64,000 nt of DNA from Mactra quadrangularis (GCA_025267735.1 CM046297.1:18192011-18256010), one strand, 5' to 3'. Numbered from the stretch's first letter, positions 1-12,664 are shown. Notes: generated by a model from the letters alone, not told the origin. Program-made: numbers and translations.

Positions 1-2430
1 CAGCTGCACTAACAAGTGGAGTGAAAAGACTCCCCAAAGAGATTGATAGATAGATACTAGTAGCCTAATGACCAGGGGTAATAGCTGTAAAGTTGATGAA
101 CATGCATACTTTACATTTAAAAAAGATATCACAAGGCAACCTATTACAGTACAGACTGATGTTTGATACTTGCCTGTCTAGTTACCTATACCAGTTGGTA
201 TAGCATTCTGACTACAATACATAGGGTTGTGAGTTTGATCAGTCATTGCCTTAACCCACTAGCCTGAAGCCTTGGACTAGTGAAAATTAATATCGGCTAG
301 TGAAAATTATTTTTTTCTATATAGCATGACTTACGTTGATAACTTTACTCTTCAATATACTATATTATTTAAATCTAGCTAGTGCTGTAGAAAATTTAGG
401 GTGAATACAAGGTTAGATTCCTTGGAAGGGTATACTTCTAATTGTGGAGTTTTGTCATGAAATACTTTCTACAGCCATTCTTTAGTACTACAGCTGTATC
501 CAGAGGAAAAATTGCTAGCTAGCCACTAGTAAAGGATTTTGCTTCGTTTTGAATTGTTCAGATTAGTCTGAAGGTCTTAACTCTCTCTATGGAGTGAGGA
601 CCGTCATCTTTAGGTTGACTGGTTGCTTAGCACTCTTTTGTTTGTGGGGGTTGTAATCTGTCAGTCGACTGATAGCCTAACTCTCTCTGGTTTCAGTTTA
701 TGAGTTCAGTGTGTTGATGATGTTGGTGTTCTCATGTGACTATCATATAATGTTTATAGATCTTCAACTATTGTTTGTTTGTTTTTTAGGCTTAGCTGCC
801 AGATAACAGCTGTTTAAATATGATGTTTATCAAACAATGCTAACTATTTAGCTGACATTTATTTGGACATTTAATGCTTGCATATCGTATTACTATACAT
901 ATATCATATATTATATGATACACATATATCTAAGACCTCGGCTGTTGCTGCATTATAACAGAAATAAAAGAGAATCATGATGTACCTAACAACTTTTTAA
1001 TCATCGTCGTATGCATGATCTAGTATGTATAATTATAACATTCAAGGCTTACTAATATCTTTCATTTTATCTGTTATTAAAATTTGATATTCAATAACTT
1101 AAGTTGAATTTTGCTTTCCTTGTAGAGTTGAGACTATGTTAGTGGCAAAACACTAAGTTATCATTGTTAAGAAGGCTTTGGCATGGCTGATGCTGAATCT
1201 TATAAACCTGATGCATTCATGAAAAATTGTTCAAATAACGGTTCTACAAAAGTAGTCATAGAAAGTAAAGAGATTTTTTAATAATTTCTTTCGTCTTTAA
1301 ACTTTTGGTGGACTCTGTATGTACTGGCTAGAGAAAAAAAACAACATTTTTTCCCAAAATTGTGTGGTTTGATGTGATATGACATATGTCACAAAATATT
1401 TGGCTTGTCTGGCCAGTAAAAAACAGTGCTTTAGAAAAGTGGGGAAAAACACTGGAAAATATTATAGTATTGAATTCTGTAGACATTTATATAGGAGAAA
1501 CATTATACATAACCTTTTATGATACAGCTTGAATATTAATATTAGAAAGGATTAGGCGCCAACAAAAAACATTGTGAACAAAATTGGTAGAATAATTAGC
1601 ATCAGTGATATGTTTTCTTCTATTATTTGCGATATTAAAAGTCAGTATTGTTTATTGTATGTAATCTAAGTCACATCCCCTAGGAAACCATGTCTAGATA
1701 GATAATTATGGTTGAGTCTTTTTTTGGTAAATCATAAAACATTAGATTGAGGATGGTCTGAAGAAATTCTCTGACAAGTTGAATCCTTGGGCTTCTCTGA
1801 AACTGTGTTTTATTGCATTTTAGAATTATGAGGTGAATATAAATTTCACTGTATGTCTTTTCATTTTTTCCCTGTGAATGGAATGAGAAGAAAATAAGTT
1901 TAGTTTATTGCAGTCACTGAAGGCATTACATAATTACATGCACATTGTATATTATGTTGTTTTTCTATAATTGCATTGATATTTGCATCTAAGAAATTAA
2001 GCTTGATGAACCAAATCTTTTAGTTTTTTTGGAACGATGTCTGTACAATTTAAGCAGTGATCTCGGCTATGAGGGAGTATATTTAATAAGTTTTTGCAGC
2101 GTTTAAATCTATTTTAGATTTATTAACATGCATTTGCAACTTTGCAGTTGTGATTTTCACAAGCATATCTATTAGCCAGATAGCTCAGTACACTGTACAC
2201 TATGAAAATGCATGTTTTTCAAAAATATGTTGTGATCTAACTGATCTTTTTTGTATCAGAATTATTTAAACACCTTCTGCAGTCAATAATCTGTCAAAAA
2301 TAAATATTTTCATGCTTTATATTCATCTGATGAGTCTGATTTTCATTTTACATCAATTTGACAAATTATCAACCTGTCAAATTATATATAATAAGAAATT
2401 CTTACTAATACCAATAAATTTTCACTAACA
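1..2430. other. Non-coding tract, diverged repeat at the left edge
   Basis: I see no supportable gene. Bases 1-110 resemble 8935-9040 in the same orientation: both have a run of AAAAGAC, then CC and AGAGA, then an AATAGCTGT block. They look like two old copies of one dispersed repeat. Around 410-720 there are weak resemblances to the tRNA-derived SINE bodies found elsewhere here (for example TCATGAAATA followed by ACAGCCATTC), too decayed to delimit. The rest is AT-rich with no open frame of note. Confidence 0.4.
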
Positions 2431-2431
2431 A

Positions 2432-2630
2432 AAGACTGGGTGGTACAGTGCCTGGTTAAGTTAAAGACCCAGTGGAGAGTTAAGTATTGTTCTATTAATG
2501 AGATTTGGTAGGTTGTGACATCAAACTAATAGAAGACTGGTGGTACAGTGCCTGGTTAAGTCAAAGACCCAGTGGAGAGTTAAGTATTGTTTTATAAATG
2601 AGATTTGGTAGGTTGTGACATCAAACTTCA
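2432..2630. repeat. Tandem duplication, two ~101-bp units
   Basis: The block starting AAGACTGG(G)TGGTACAGTG at 2432 is repeated at 2533, and both units end in TTGTGACATCAAACT. The units differ by only a few substitutions (for example GTTAAGTTAAAG against GTTAAGTCAAAG), so the duplication is recent. No open frame runs through it. Confidence 0.85.
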
Positions 2631-3488
2631 AGGTAACATGTAGGATGTCATCATACATTAAATCAATTAATTATCTACAAGTTTCCCACAGTTCTATTGT
2701 TGCTAGGTTACATTGTGTACCTATGTTTCCATGGTACCCATAATAGCATTCATAGATTCTATTCCCTGTAATAATATTGTTCCATGAAAATAAGACATCA
2801 GTTCTCATAGTAACGCCAAACTTTTTCCATAGTTACTCCAAACTTTCTCAGAGTATCAGAGTGGAGTCTTGAACGTTCACTTGACTTTCCAATGAGAAAA
2901 AAACGAAAGTGTAATTGAAACATTGTTTTCTCAAGTCTTAATAACAGGTATTTGTTAGTGATAAGAGACCAATTAAGTCTGTCATTTTTATCAGTGATAG
3001 GAGATAATTAGAGTAGATATTTGTGGTGAAACCTTTATTGTTTATCATACAATACACTCAGAGTACTTAGATTACATGAAATATTTCATTGATACCAACT
3101 ATCTAGGTGTGCTCTGACCTGTCACACTTTTATTTGTCAAACAGTTGCTATGGTGATAAGGCTAACATATATTTCTTACATTTAGGAACCGTTTTATTTC
3201 AAGGTATTCCATTATATTAAGTGTTATGTTTGTTCTTGGAAAAAATTTGCTGATTCAGCATTTATCTGCTGAGTTGTTAGACACTGTATTATAGGGTACG
3301 ATACCTACTGTTTTTGCTAGGAATCCTTACCATACTTTAGGGATTTCTTAAATAAAAGAAAAAATGTATGCAGGTTTGTCATCACAAAATGTGATAAATA
3401 ATTTATGAAAACTCAAACTCATGTAAGCACACGGCAATTTTCCGGGATCCTAAAGGAATCCCCAGCTTTTTCTTTTTTTCGTTCACGG

Positions 3489-3690
3489 CTACACAGTCAG
3501 ACCAGTATTGTGGATGAATTGTAAGGTTCGTCTGAGTTCAACTACAGTATCATACAGTTTCTCCTGTAAAGTTGTCTCAGTCGGCCATATTGCTAGTCTC
3601 TCCTGGTGGTGTCTTTCACAGGTTTGAAGGGTGTGCTCTGTGGTTTGGTCATCCGAATCCCCAGCTAAAATCACAGAAGTTATTCCTAAG
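3489..3690 (-). pseudogene. Non-LTR retrotransposon ORF2, C-terminal fragment
   Basis: On the minus strand an open frame of about 61 codons reads a DQTTEHTLQTCE segment, then AIWPTETTLQEKLYD, then ELRRTLQFIHNTGL just before the stop. This pattern is the extreme C-terminus of reverse transcriptases encoded by jockey/RTE/CR1-like non-LTR elements: a degenerate zinc knuckle with H..LQ.C, then WP....L..KL, then DL..T..FI..TGL. The remaining ORF2 is absent upstream, as expected from 5' truncation during target-primed insertion. The second fragment at 18485-18703 has the same architecture but a different sequence, so the two are independent insertions. A host gene is unlikely. The family name is not resolved from this short piece. 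Confidence 0.7.
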
Positions 3691-4444
3691 TTTTTTTTGA
3701 TCCTTGAAGTCCTTGGACTCTTTTAGTGTCAAACCCTGTATTATCATTATTGTGATTTGACAAGAATAACCGAGAGTTAACTCCCCCTTCATTTTCTCCC
3801 AAATCTTAGTAATTTCAGCAATAAAGATTAAATATTCTTACATTTGTCTGAATGAAATGTTAGAAGTGTGCAAATGATATAGAAGTTGTCATTCAAGAAA
3901 TTAAACTATTTATAGAATGGAAATTGGAATGGCCAGGATTCTAAACTAAATAATCACTAAATCCTTATTAGACATTGCAGTATTATAGTTCCATTATTAG
4001 AATAATCAAAATGTTACCAGTGTTAGTGACAATAGAATGGTCTGAATGTAGGTTTTTTTCCTCATAAAAATCACATGACTTTGCAAGGCCAAGGTGGATT
4101 TTATTGCAGAATTTTACTGTACCAATGAAATTATAAAACACCAAAAATAATTACCATTCTCAGCCGCCAAGAGGCTAAGATAATCCTATTATACTGTATG
4201 TATACGAGGTTAAAAGTGTCATGTGTTATTTTAATTAATTAGTTTCCTGTTGATAAAATATGATACTGAGTAAAATTATGTAAGAAGTTTTTATTTGATA
4301 AAATCATCAGTGTTTTATTTTATCATTTCATGGTTCAGATTACAGGTTGTAGTCATTAATTGTTTCATTATACTCTGTGGAGAGAGACACACACATGTTG
4401 TATTGTTTAGATTACAAGGTCAATAGGAAATAAAAGTTAGGTTT

Positions 4445-4675
4445 TTATATCATCAATTGAAAGATGTGACCAGTTTCCTCCAACATATCACCAGCTAGCA
4501 TTTTGCTCCCCTGATACCCCTTGATTTGATATCTCATTATTTTACGGCGTCTCAACGCCGTGATATTGTGATGAGTAGTTTTTTGTAGCAATGGGCAAAA
4601 GTCACCTGACAAAATCCTTTCGATTTCTACTGCCGACATTTTATTGGTTTTTAATGCAATCATTGTACAGCCCAT
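4445..4675 (-). CDS. Unrecognised 76-codon ORF, possible gene or first exon
   Basis: An ATG at 4675 (minus strand) opens 76 codons with mixed, non-repetitive composition. A second in-frame ATG 12 codons in starts a segment MSAVEIERILSGDF followed by a basic stretch, ITALRRRKIMRYQIKGYQG. Unlike most open frames here it is not derived from a tandem repeat. Sequence above the start (4680-5680) is relatively rich in CpG, which in an invertebrate can mark a promoter or unmethylated region, but it also holds a 190-bp repeat. I recognise no domain, and no splice donor is clear. It could be a lineage-specific gene, a first exon or chance. Confidence 0.22.
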   Translation of the reverse strand: MGCTMIALKTNKMSAVEIERILSGDFCPLLQKTTHHNITALRRRKIMRYQIKGYQGSKMLAGDMLEETGHIFQLMI

Positions 4676-5235
4676 TTCCGTTAAAAGTTAATAAGAAAAA
4701 GCATTTTTTTCAAAACCATATAAACGATATTTTTATCAACACACGAAATATCAGCGCTTTATATTAACACATTCCGCAAATCCTTGCGACACACTTGAAA
4801 AGCTCGCCAGTTTATGGATTATGTTTTCTCGTATCCAAGTAAATCTTTTCACGTGTAAAAATGTCTTTTGAACCTTACATTTCTAAGTTTCTATATTTGC
4901 TGGCATGTTATTTTTTTCTTTCTTATAAAATTATGATTTCAATTTGAAATAGCTTGCCTTTTGTATTTAGGGGCATCTTTCGGAATTGAGATAAGTGTAA
5001 AATCCTTACGAGTATCCCGCAACAAAAGACGTCGCTGTAGTTATTTTTTTATACCCAAAAAATTTTGTTAGCAAAAGCGGCCACTAGTTGCTATTTTTGC
5101 TGGCAATTTTTTTAATAACGAATAGCGAAATAGTAATTTAGTCATAAAACGAGGTATCACTACGAATTATTAAACAGGGCAAGTCCATGTTCAGAGCATA
5201 AGGCCTCTAAAAGGTAAATTTTATACAATTTTCAT

Positions 5236-5675
5236 GGGCCATGTTTCAAGGCACATATCTCAAGTTAAAGCGATTTGGAAGGGTACTGGCGTATACCACT
5301 GGAGAGGTCTGACCTAGGGCTATCACGTGGGCTTAGTGGCTACTCTTGGAAATTCCGTGGGCTTGGGTCAGAGACCACTAAATGTCCGTACTTTCCCTTT
5401 TGCATTTAAAATCAGCACTCAGATGGGCCATGTTTCCGTGCTATAATCTAGAGTTAAAGCGATTTGGCCGGGTACTGGCGTATACCACGCAAGAGGTTTG
5501 ACATAGGGCTGTCATGTGGACAAAAGTGCTACCCTGGGGAAATTCCGTGGGCTTGTGCCAAAGACCAATAAATGTCGGTACTTTGCCTGATCCGTATAAT
5601 ATCAGCACTCAGATGGGCCATGTTTCCGTAAACGAATCTCGAGTTAAAGCGATTTGGCCGGGTACTGGCGTAGGA
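5236..5675. repeat. ~190-bp tandem satellite, about 2.3 units
   Basis: The motif GGGCCATGTTTC occurs at 5236, 5425 and 5615, each followed by AGTTAAAGCGATTTGG and GGGTACTGGCGTA. Spacing is 189 and 190 bp. The last unit stops at GGTACTGGCGTA near 5672. The unit is much richer in CpG than its surroundings. There is no coding capacity across the units. Confidence 0.85.
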
Positions 5676-5679
5676 ATTG

Positions 5680-7050
5680 TTGATTAGGTTACAAATGATT
5701 TTCTATATTGTATAGATACTCGTATATGCACCTCAAAACCTTGGACAATTCAATTACAAGCGTTCACATATCAAGAGTGCAATGTATCTAACTTGATTCA
5801 ATCTGATCAGCATCTATCACTTGAATATCGAAGCGGAGATTAAAATATCAAAACTGGTATATAGATTTAAGTAGTTTTGAAGTTAACCATTTCAATTATT
5901 AAAATAAAGTTGTCATAGTACTAGAGTTGCATCCGTGTTGCAATCTCTTGGGAAACTAAATGGATCATTATCAGTAAATATCTAACTGAAACTATTGTTA
6001 TCTATTCATGTACATTAGTTTTAACTTTCCTTCTACTTGACTTAGGTCACCGTTTGAAATTAAAGGAAAAGTTGACCGTTTCCAAGAAAAATAATGTCTG
6101 TCCTGAAAGAAGTGCAATATAGTACAGTTGATGCTGTCACATGTGATCCTCTAACAGACTTGCAAAAAATGTCACATGTGACAATACAGTTCGAATGGGG
6201 TTCAATTAACTTGCACTTACCGATGAAGTCAAAATGTCCATTAACACACATACATTGTATCTCGTCTATAGCGTCTTTTCTTTATAACTACCTTATTTTC
6301 ATGTCAAAAATAATAAATAACAATTTTAATTCAGGTATTTGTTTTTGTACGTCTGTGATGACAGTAAATTTATCCAAAAACAAGTCAATAGTAGCGAAAC
6401 TTTCAGTTTTCACGACAAACTTTCATCGACATTGGACATTCGGTTCAGCAAAATGAAATATTTTACTGGATCTTATGAAAGTTTACTGGACCACAATAAA
6501 CATTACTTCTAGTCATCGGGCTTTCTAACTAAAACTATGCACAAATAGCCTCGGTCGATTTATTGAAAATATTTGTCCAGTGCTTTTGGCAGTCATCAAC
6601 TACAATATATTTCTGTTAGCCCAAGAGTTTAGGTAAACTTGATCCCAGTGCTTGAGCTGAATGAATATCATGAAAGTAGAAAAACCTTTCTTGTAAGTCA
6701 GTTGATATTACATTGTAGTACGGTATCATATTATTCAGCATCACAAAAATGTTAAGAAAGCAAAAGGTTTTCCAACAATATAGGTTTTTCAACATGATAT
6801 TAGTTTATCCTACCAACATAAAATACGCTGAGTCTGTCATTGTAAATCATTATAAAACAATAGATTATGATCATTGGTTGACATGTTTTATTAAATTTCT
6901 CAAATTTTAATTTGTTTTCCACTCAACTTAATGTAGTGTTGTTTTATGTTCACAATAATAGAGAAAATACTTCTTAAATAATATTTGAAAACCATGGTTT
7001 AGAGGATGATGTTGGTATGAATTACGGTTTGCTGTCTATTGAAAACTGCT
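5680..7050. other. Tract without a supported gene
   Basis: A 120-codon open frame at 6094-6456 has no recognisable domain, no codon pattern and no splice context, and an overlapping frame exists on the other strand. A short local palindrome built from two GTCACATGTGA motifs lies at 6136-6182. I see nothing else. Confidence 0.4.
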
Positions 7051-7057
7051 ATATCCC

Positions 7058-7126
7058 GGGTTGCCTGCAAGACTTTAGTAAGTGAATTTCGTAAAAGTGT
7101 GAGTTACTACAGTCTTGCAGGCAACC
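7058..7126. repeat. Hairpin family A, copy 1
   Basis: This is a 69-bp near-perfect inverted repeat. The left arm begins GGGTTGCCTGCAAGAC and the right arm ends GTCTTGCAGGCAACC, closed by a loop of about 22 nt. Related copies are at 26588-26655 and 31038-31107. No flanking target-site duplication is visible. No open frame is present. Confidence 0.8.
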
Positions 7127-7129
7127 GTT

Positions 7130-8400
7130 GATGTATACTGTATAAATCTTTATACTTCTTATAATTTATATTGAATTGCTGAAGTCAACTTGGTTCAAAT
7201 AACTACTGCATTGCTTTAAACCACATAGCCTCAGACTTGTAAAAATTGACATATTAAGGGAGTAAAAAAATACTTATTTCTTATTGACCGACATGCTGGT
7301 AATTTTGCCTTACAACTCAATACTGTGAACTGTGCCTTATACCAGCTTTAGATACTGTAGTTTATTTACTTGCCTGATACATTAAAAATATGGTTAATTT
7401 ATTTGAGTTATGTAAAAATAATCATCAAAAACTTAAACATTCTTTTAATCTACCTACCTGTGAAATACTTTCTACATATTTCAAAATTCCTATTACAAGA
7501 CTTGGCGTAATGAACATCACTTATCTGCTCTTCATGTATGCATTAATGGTACTCTTCCTTGGGGGAAATAATGGAGGGGGTGGAGTCAATATGTGCACCT
7601 CTCCCCAATGGAATTATTATGACTTGTGTGGAACCATAATCTATCATTTTAGAAATTACATGTACTATGATCATATAGATTGCATAAATTTCATGTACTC
7701 TCACCGAGGAACTAGTTTATGTGAACTGTTCCTATGGAAACACAGTTTGCATTAGCTTAAACTCTAACCCTGTACTTCTGCCATTCAAACCCAATGTGCT
7801 CCAATCACATACACTCACTGTCTTCAAGTGTTTGTTGTATCATTTGTAACCCAATAAAAAATTCATTGTCAGCATTAGATTCAAACCAATTATCTTCTGA
7901 TTATAAGCGGAAAACTCCACCACTTCGCCTTAGAAGCTAGCTTGAAGGCAAGGCAAGGCACTGTTTATTATTTTTATGTTATAACAATTTTGTGTCTCAT
8001 AGAACTGCGATTACTTGCGATAACACTGATGGTTGCTCGAAAAAGTGGCGTTAAACAAAACCAAAATTAACAGGTGGTTTAACTTGTTTATATTACTTTT
8101 ACTCTTTTTATATTGGTATCTGTTCCCCACTGAATTATATAATCATAATCTAGCTCCGCCCCTGTTTGGTTGGTTGATCATTGATAATTTTATTTAAAGG
8201 TTTCATCTATAATTGTATATATATCAGTGATGCTGATTACTATACAATCTGTGTTCTCTCTGAATACATGTATTCTTTACTAGATATAATGATCCTAACT
8301 TGACTTCACATGTAGTTCTTTTAGTGAAATTTTCATTTAAACAACAGAATGATATCACTCAGGATTGTGTTATAATAAACAGTTGGTTACCATAACATTC
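7130..8400. other. Tract without a supported gene
   Basis: The 121-codon open frame at 7390-7755 has no domain I recognise. A segment at 7910-7945 (AAGCTAGCTTGAAGGCA) recurs in inverted form near 26400, suggesting an old dispersed repeat. Otherwise nothing. Confidence 0.35.
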
Positions 8401-8416
8401 ATGAGCAGACCCCAAA

Positions 8417-8621
8417 TTTTAAAGTAAACTCACTTAAAGAACTTTTTGAATCTGTACCATCATATGCGATACTTAACTTTTTGAAAGAAATAAATGTTTA
8501 TAATAAGATATAGAGCTTTACATCATTAATTTCATTTGCATTAATAGTATCATTGATTGCTTTCGGCGCGATATGACCTTTTTGTGTGGTGCGCTGTAAA
8601 ACTCAAACAAACAAACAAACA
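8417..8621 (+). mobile_element. SINE-like insertion with 13-bp target-site duplication
   Basis: The direct repeat AGCAGACCCCAAA occurs at 8404-8416 and again at 8622-8634, bracketing about 205 bp. The inserted segment ends with GGTGCGCTGTAAAACTC and a (CAAA)n tail at 8604-8621, as in the 3' ends of many tRNA-derived SINEs. A tRNA-like head is not evident, so the copy is probably 5' truncated. Sequence downstream (8635-8740) carries three spaced TTCATGAACAG motifs. Confidence 0.75.
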
Positions 8622-9309
8622 AGCAGACCCCAAAAAGGCCCAAACGTTCATGAACAGTTCCAGAAAAGATCCAAAGTTTTCATGAACAGTTTAAGAATTG
8701 ACCCAAAATGTTCATGAACAGCACAACATGAACGTTTGTTTCAAGATGATGAACAAATAAAAGATGTTTATGAAATTCTTGAATTGACAAATATATGCTC
8801 TCCCAGGGTTTACCCAACAAGGTGCTGAGTCTGACTTAATTTCCTTTAGTTAGATATGTGCCTGCAATTGCTGCCATTCACCCATAAGTCAATAGGTACC
8901 TATGAATGTGGTATAATTACATTGTGAAATATGCAGGCCACACAACAAATGGAATAAAAGACCCCTCAGAGAAATTACCATATGTATACTACAGTAGCTT
9001 GATGATCAAGGCCAATAGCTGTATTATAGTTTCTGAGAGTGCAATGGAATGATAGTATGACAATTACAATCACCTATACTTTTATTCTTTTACTTAAACA
9101 TTCTCAGTAAAGGTTCATCTGCAAGATTAAACCACTATTCCTGTGTAACACAAGGTTAATTGGTGGGAGTAACAGCTGTATGGTAGAAACTGTACACCTT
9201 ATGATAGGAACAATGGTCCAGTGGAAGGACACCGCTTAGGGACCAGATTGTAAAGTAGGGTGAACATGTATATGGTAGCAGAATTTAAACCACACTTTAA
9301 CTTAAACTC

Positions 9310-9785
9310 TAATAGCTGTATATTAAACTGTAATAGCCGTGTTGTAACACTGTAATAGCTGTATTACACTGTAATAGCCATATTACACTGTAATAGCAGT
9401 GTTGTAACACTGTAATAGCGGTATTACACTGTAATAGCAGTATTACACTGTAATAGCCATGTTACACTGTAATAGCAGTATTACACTGTAATAGCTGTAT
9501 TACACTGTAATAGCTGTATTACACTGTAATAGCCATATTACACTGTAATAGCAGTGTTGTAACACTGTAATAGCGGTATTACACTGTAATAGCAGTATTA
9601 CACTGTAATAGCCATGTTACACTGTAATAGCAGTATTACACTGTAATAGCCATGTTACACTGTAATAGCTGTATAACACTTTAATAGCTGTATTACACTG
9701 TAAGAGTGGTATTACACTGTAATAGCCGTATTACACTGTAATAGCCATATTACACATAATAGCTGTATAACACTGTAATAGCTGT
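9310..9785. repeat. 19-bp minisatellite with palindromic unit
   Basis: About 24 units of TATTACACTGTAATAGCNG (19 bp) run head to tail. Within each unit TGTAAT and ATTACA are reverse complements around a variable AGCNGT centre, so every unit is itself a small hairpin. Variation is concentrated at the N after AGC (T, C, G or A). Larger blocks recur in the same order (for example around 9350-9460 and 9530-9640), suggesting multi-unit duplication. Confidence 0.92.
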
Positions 9786-11002
9786 ATTATTAGTGAGTGT
9801 GTAACAACATTCAATTCAAACAATTTCATATACCAGTTCTTTGATTCTTTAATGTATTCTGATGAGTTTCTCTGCAAAAGTAACTATTAATGAATATGTA
9901 ACACAAGGTGGGGGATGAAGATGATATTATCTGACAGTATATCATACATTCTATACAAATGGTTATAATAATGTAGAGGTTATACTGTAATACAATCTGA
10001 TCTTCAAACACCTGTGAGCTATAATAGAATCTAAATTACTTTTCTTAATTGATATAAGAACTAAAATCCTTGATATATCTAAGACTGAAGATATTTCTAG
10101 TATAATGATAATTATTGTAGTCCTATGCTTGTATTCTAAAACTTCAAAACTCAACAAATTATAGAACTTGATATATTGTGCAGAAAAATGCTGCTGAACC
10201 ACAATATTTGGTTGTAGTAAAACCTGGTATTTAATGACACCCTTCTAGATATATTGTCTACCAGGAGTAATCTTTAGACAATCAGACCTGTATTTTGAAG
10301 ACTACCATTGGGGTGAATAATAGTCTTTATAGAAAGAGGGTCTTTAAAGTCATGGTTGGTTTATATAAATTAAAATTAAAAAAATATAATCATAGTCATT
10401 AAATTCTAAGGGATACTAATGCAGGTTAGACTATAGTTAAATAAATCATTTTGTTCCAGGTAAGAAACAACTGTTGAAATACAATTTTACTGGTTAAGTA
10501 TCACTTCACCATTACGATCGTTACAATCGTCAAAATTGATTGTCTTAATTGTGGAATGGTCTAAATACAAATATATCTATAGAGACATTAATTTTCTTTT
10601 TTCTCAATTTTCAGCATACATGACTTATATTCATCAATAAATTGCATTAATTTGCAATAACCAAGGTGGTCTTTGTAGCAGCACATTACTGTACAATATC
10701 TCTTTCCAACTTTGAGATGATAGATACTTTTATCTATTTTTATTTTAATAGACTCTATTACAAGATTCTGATAGTTTCTGATATGGTGATGAGTACCTGA
10801 AGGAATGTTATGTAAACAAAACATGTATTGTTTGGTATAAGGAACCATGGATTCTCTCTGTATTACATAACATTTAAATACAGTAAAACTATCCCATCAT
10901 ACTTGCACATATGAATGTTACTTTCAAATGTTAAGATTTGGGCTGAAGGATTGTTAGACTCATAATCATTATTTTGATCTATATTGCTTTATCTAACTTT
11001 TA

Positions 11003-11135
11003 CAGGAGGAGTGGTCCAGTGGCAGGATGTACACTTAGAAACCAAGAGGTCCTGTGTTGGAAACCCCTGATGGGGTTTGAACACTATGACCTCTTGACCC
11101 CTAAACATATGTCCTTCCACTGAACTCCTTCTCCA
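11003..11135. repeat. Inverted pair of tRNA-like SINE heads
   Basis: From 11003 to about 11068 there is a tRNA-like segment with an A-box-like TGGTCCAGTGG and a downstream GTGTTGGAAACCCC. The following bases to 11135 are close to its reverse complement, containing GGGGTTTGAACACTATGACC and CCTTCCACTGAAC. Together they form a palindrome of about 130 bp. Similar heads are at 9213-9255 (plus) and 38592-38685 (minus), so this is a third tRNA-derived family. No intact tRNA gene can be folded from either half. Confidence 0.6.
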
Positions 11136-11174
11136 GCATACCTTAAATAAACATGACTTGTATTCATTAGAAAA

Positions 11175-11366
11175 CACAGTTACAGGGCCTACAACCTGTC
11201 TTGAGCAGCATTCACTTGGAGGGACTGAAGTATGTTGCTGTTCAGAGGTTGTTGCTCTGCAGAGGTTGAATTTAATTAAAATTACACTTAAAGGAAATAT
11301 CAAAAGCTGTTCTTCTCTAGAGGATTTGTTCTATACAGGTCCACTCTGCAGAGGTTATATGTACTG
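11175..11366 (-). mobile_element. TA-flanked MITE (CAGTTTAACCTCTGC family), minus copy
   Basis: It is the reverse-orientation relative of 16854-17028 and 54876-55057. Shared landmarks in reverse complement are GGAGGGACT, CAGAGGTTGTTGCTC, an AATTAAAATTA core, AGAGGATTTGTTC and CTCTGCAGAGGTTA before a final TACTGTA. The left boundary is less certain than the right. Confidence 0.65.
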
Positions 11367-12660
11367 TACTGTTTTACAATGGAATGATACAATGAAGCAA
11401 TTCTTGAAGTGTTTTGAGTACTTTGATTCATGAGTGTACGAGATATATTATCCTGGGATATATTATAATCTTTGATTACCTTAGATAAGTTAAAACATGA
11501 ATCAAGTTCACTTTTATATATCATCATCACCTGTTACCATCCTTACATACATTGTTAAACATGTCTTACAATATACTGTAACAGTATTATTGAAGTTCCA
11601 CTCTAAAAACCACCTTGGTTATTGATAAATCATGCTAGTTTTGATTATTTGTGCCAAATTAAATTCTTAATTTGTGGAGAAAGTTTCTTATATTAGGACC
11701 ACCCCTCTATTAAGACCATCAATTTTGACGGTTTGTTGTTGTTGTAATTGTAATACGTAAAGTAGCTCAGATAGTCACTATGTGCATCATTGGTTGTAAT
11801 AGTAGAACTTTCTTGTGTGATTATGGTTATACATGTATGTACTTCATGTTGAGTTTTGTTCGATGGTGCTTTCTGTCCCACTCTAGATGGCAATGTTTCT
11901 GTCATATTGTAGCCTTTAGTCAGTCTGTTAACCGTCCTTTGGGAGGCTAAGTAGACCATACATTTAGCCAGTACTACCTTCACATGAACTGATTATAGCC
12001 TGGTTTAAACTTCATTGTCTTCAAACTGGGACAGATCCCTACATTTTACGTTCTGATGACTCGACAGATCCCTATTTCCTTACATTTTACAATGTGATGA
12101 CTCAAGCTGCGACAGTAACCTTGATTTTACATTGGGAGCTTTAAAACATTTGTACAACTGGACAAGGTTGAAGCTCTCGTTTGGATTGTTAACATTACAA
12201 GTTATAGAAATGTGTAAAATCAGCATTTATTGCATTGATACAATGTAATTCATCATTTATATTGATTCACAGTTCTTCATTCAATCTATTCAGACGATTC
12301 ATTCAATGAGCTTTGTTTGGTCATACTGGGAAAATGTCTTAAGATACTCTGATCATTGACCCCTCTTTTTTGTTGCTGTTATTTTAGTCCACCCTTATTA
12401 CCATATTTAGCAATGGCAGTAAATTTCTGACCATTTTAAACTCATTGAATGCAACAATATTGTTTATTAGGCTAGACAAGTTTTTAGTTTGGTTTCTGTA
12501 CAGTCAGCTGTAACAATTTATTTTGAATGAGTTTTGATGAATCAGTTAAAATAAAAAAGCTTCTGTTATGTGAAATGGGATATTTATTCAAGTTTATAAA
12601 AGGTAATTTTATTGTGCTTAATTGTGCAACTCTGGCCTTTTTCCAGTCTTATCATTCTAG
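11367..12660. other. Tract with MITE fragments and a short local duplication
   Basis: Around 11580-11725 there are pieces of the pogo-like CAGTAAAGTTCCACTATTAAGACC family (GAAGTTCCACTCTAAAAACC and CTATTAAGACCATCAA). At 12030-12110 a phrase of the form ACAGATCCCTA...ACATTTTAC...TGATGACTC occurs twice about 42 bp apart. No gene supported. Confidence 0.45.
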
Positions 12661-12664
12661 TTGT

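Noticed and set aside
11158..11530. Opposed 91- and 76-codon frames
   Set aside because: They overlap a MITE and each other and have no domain.
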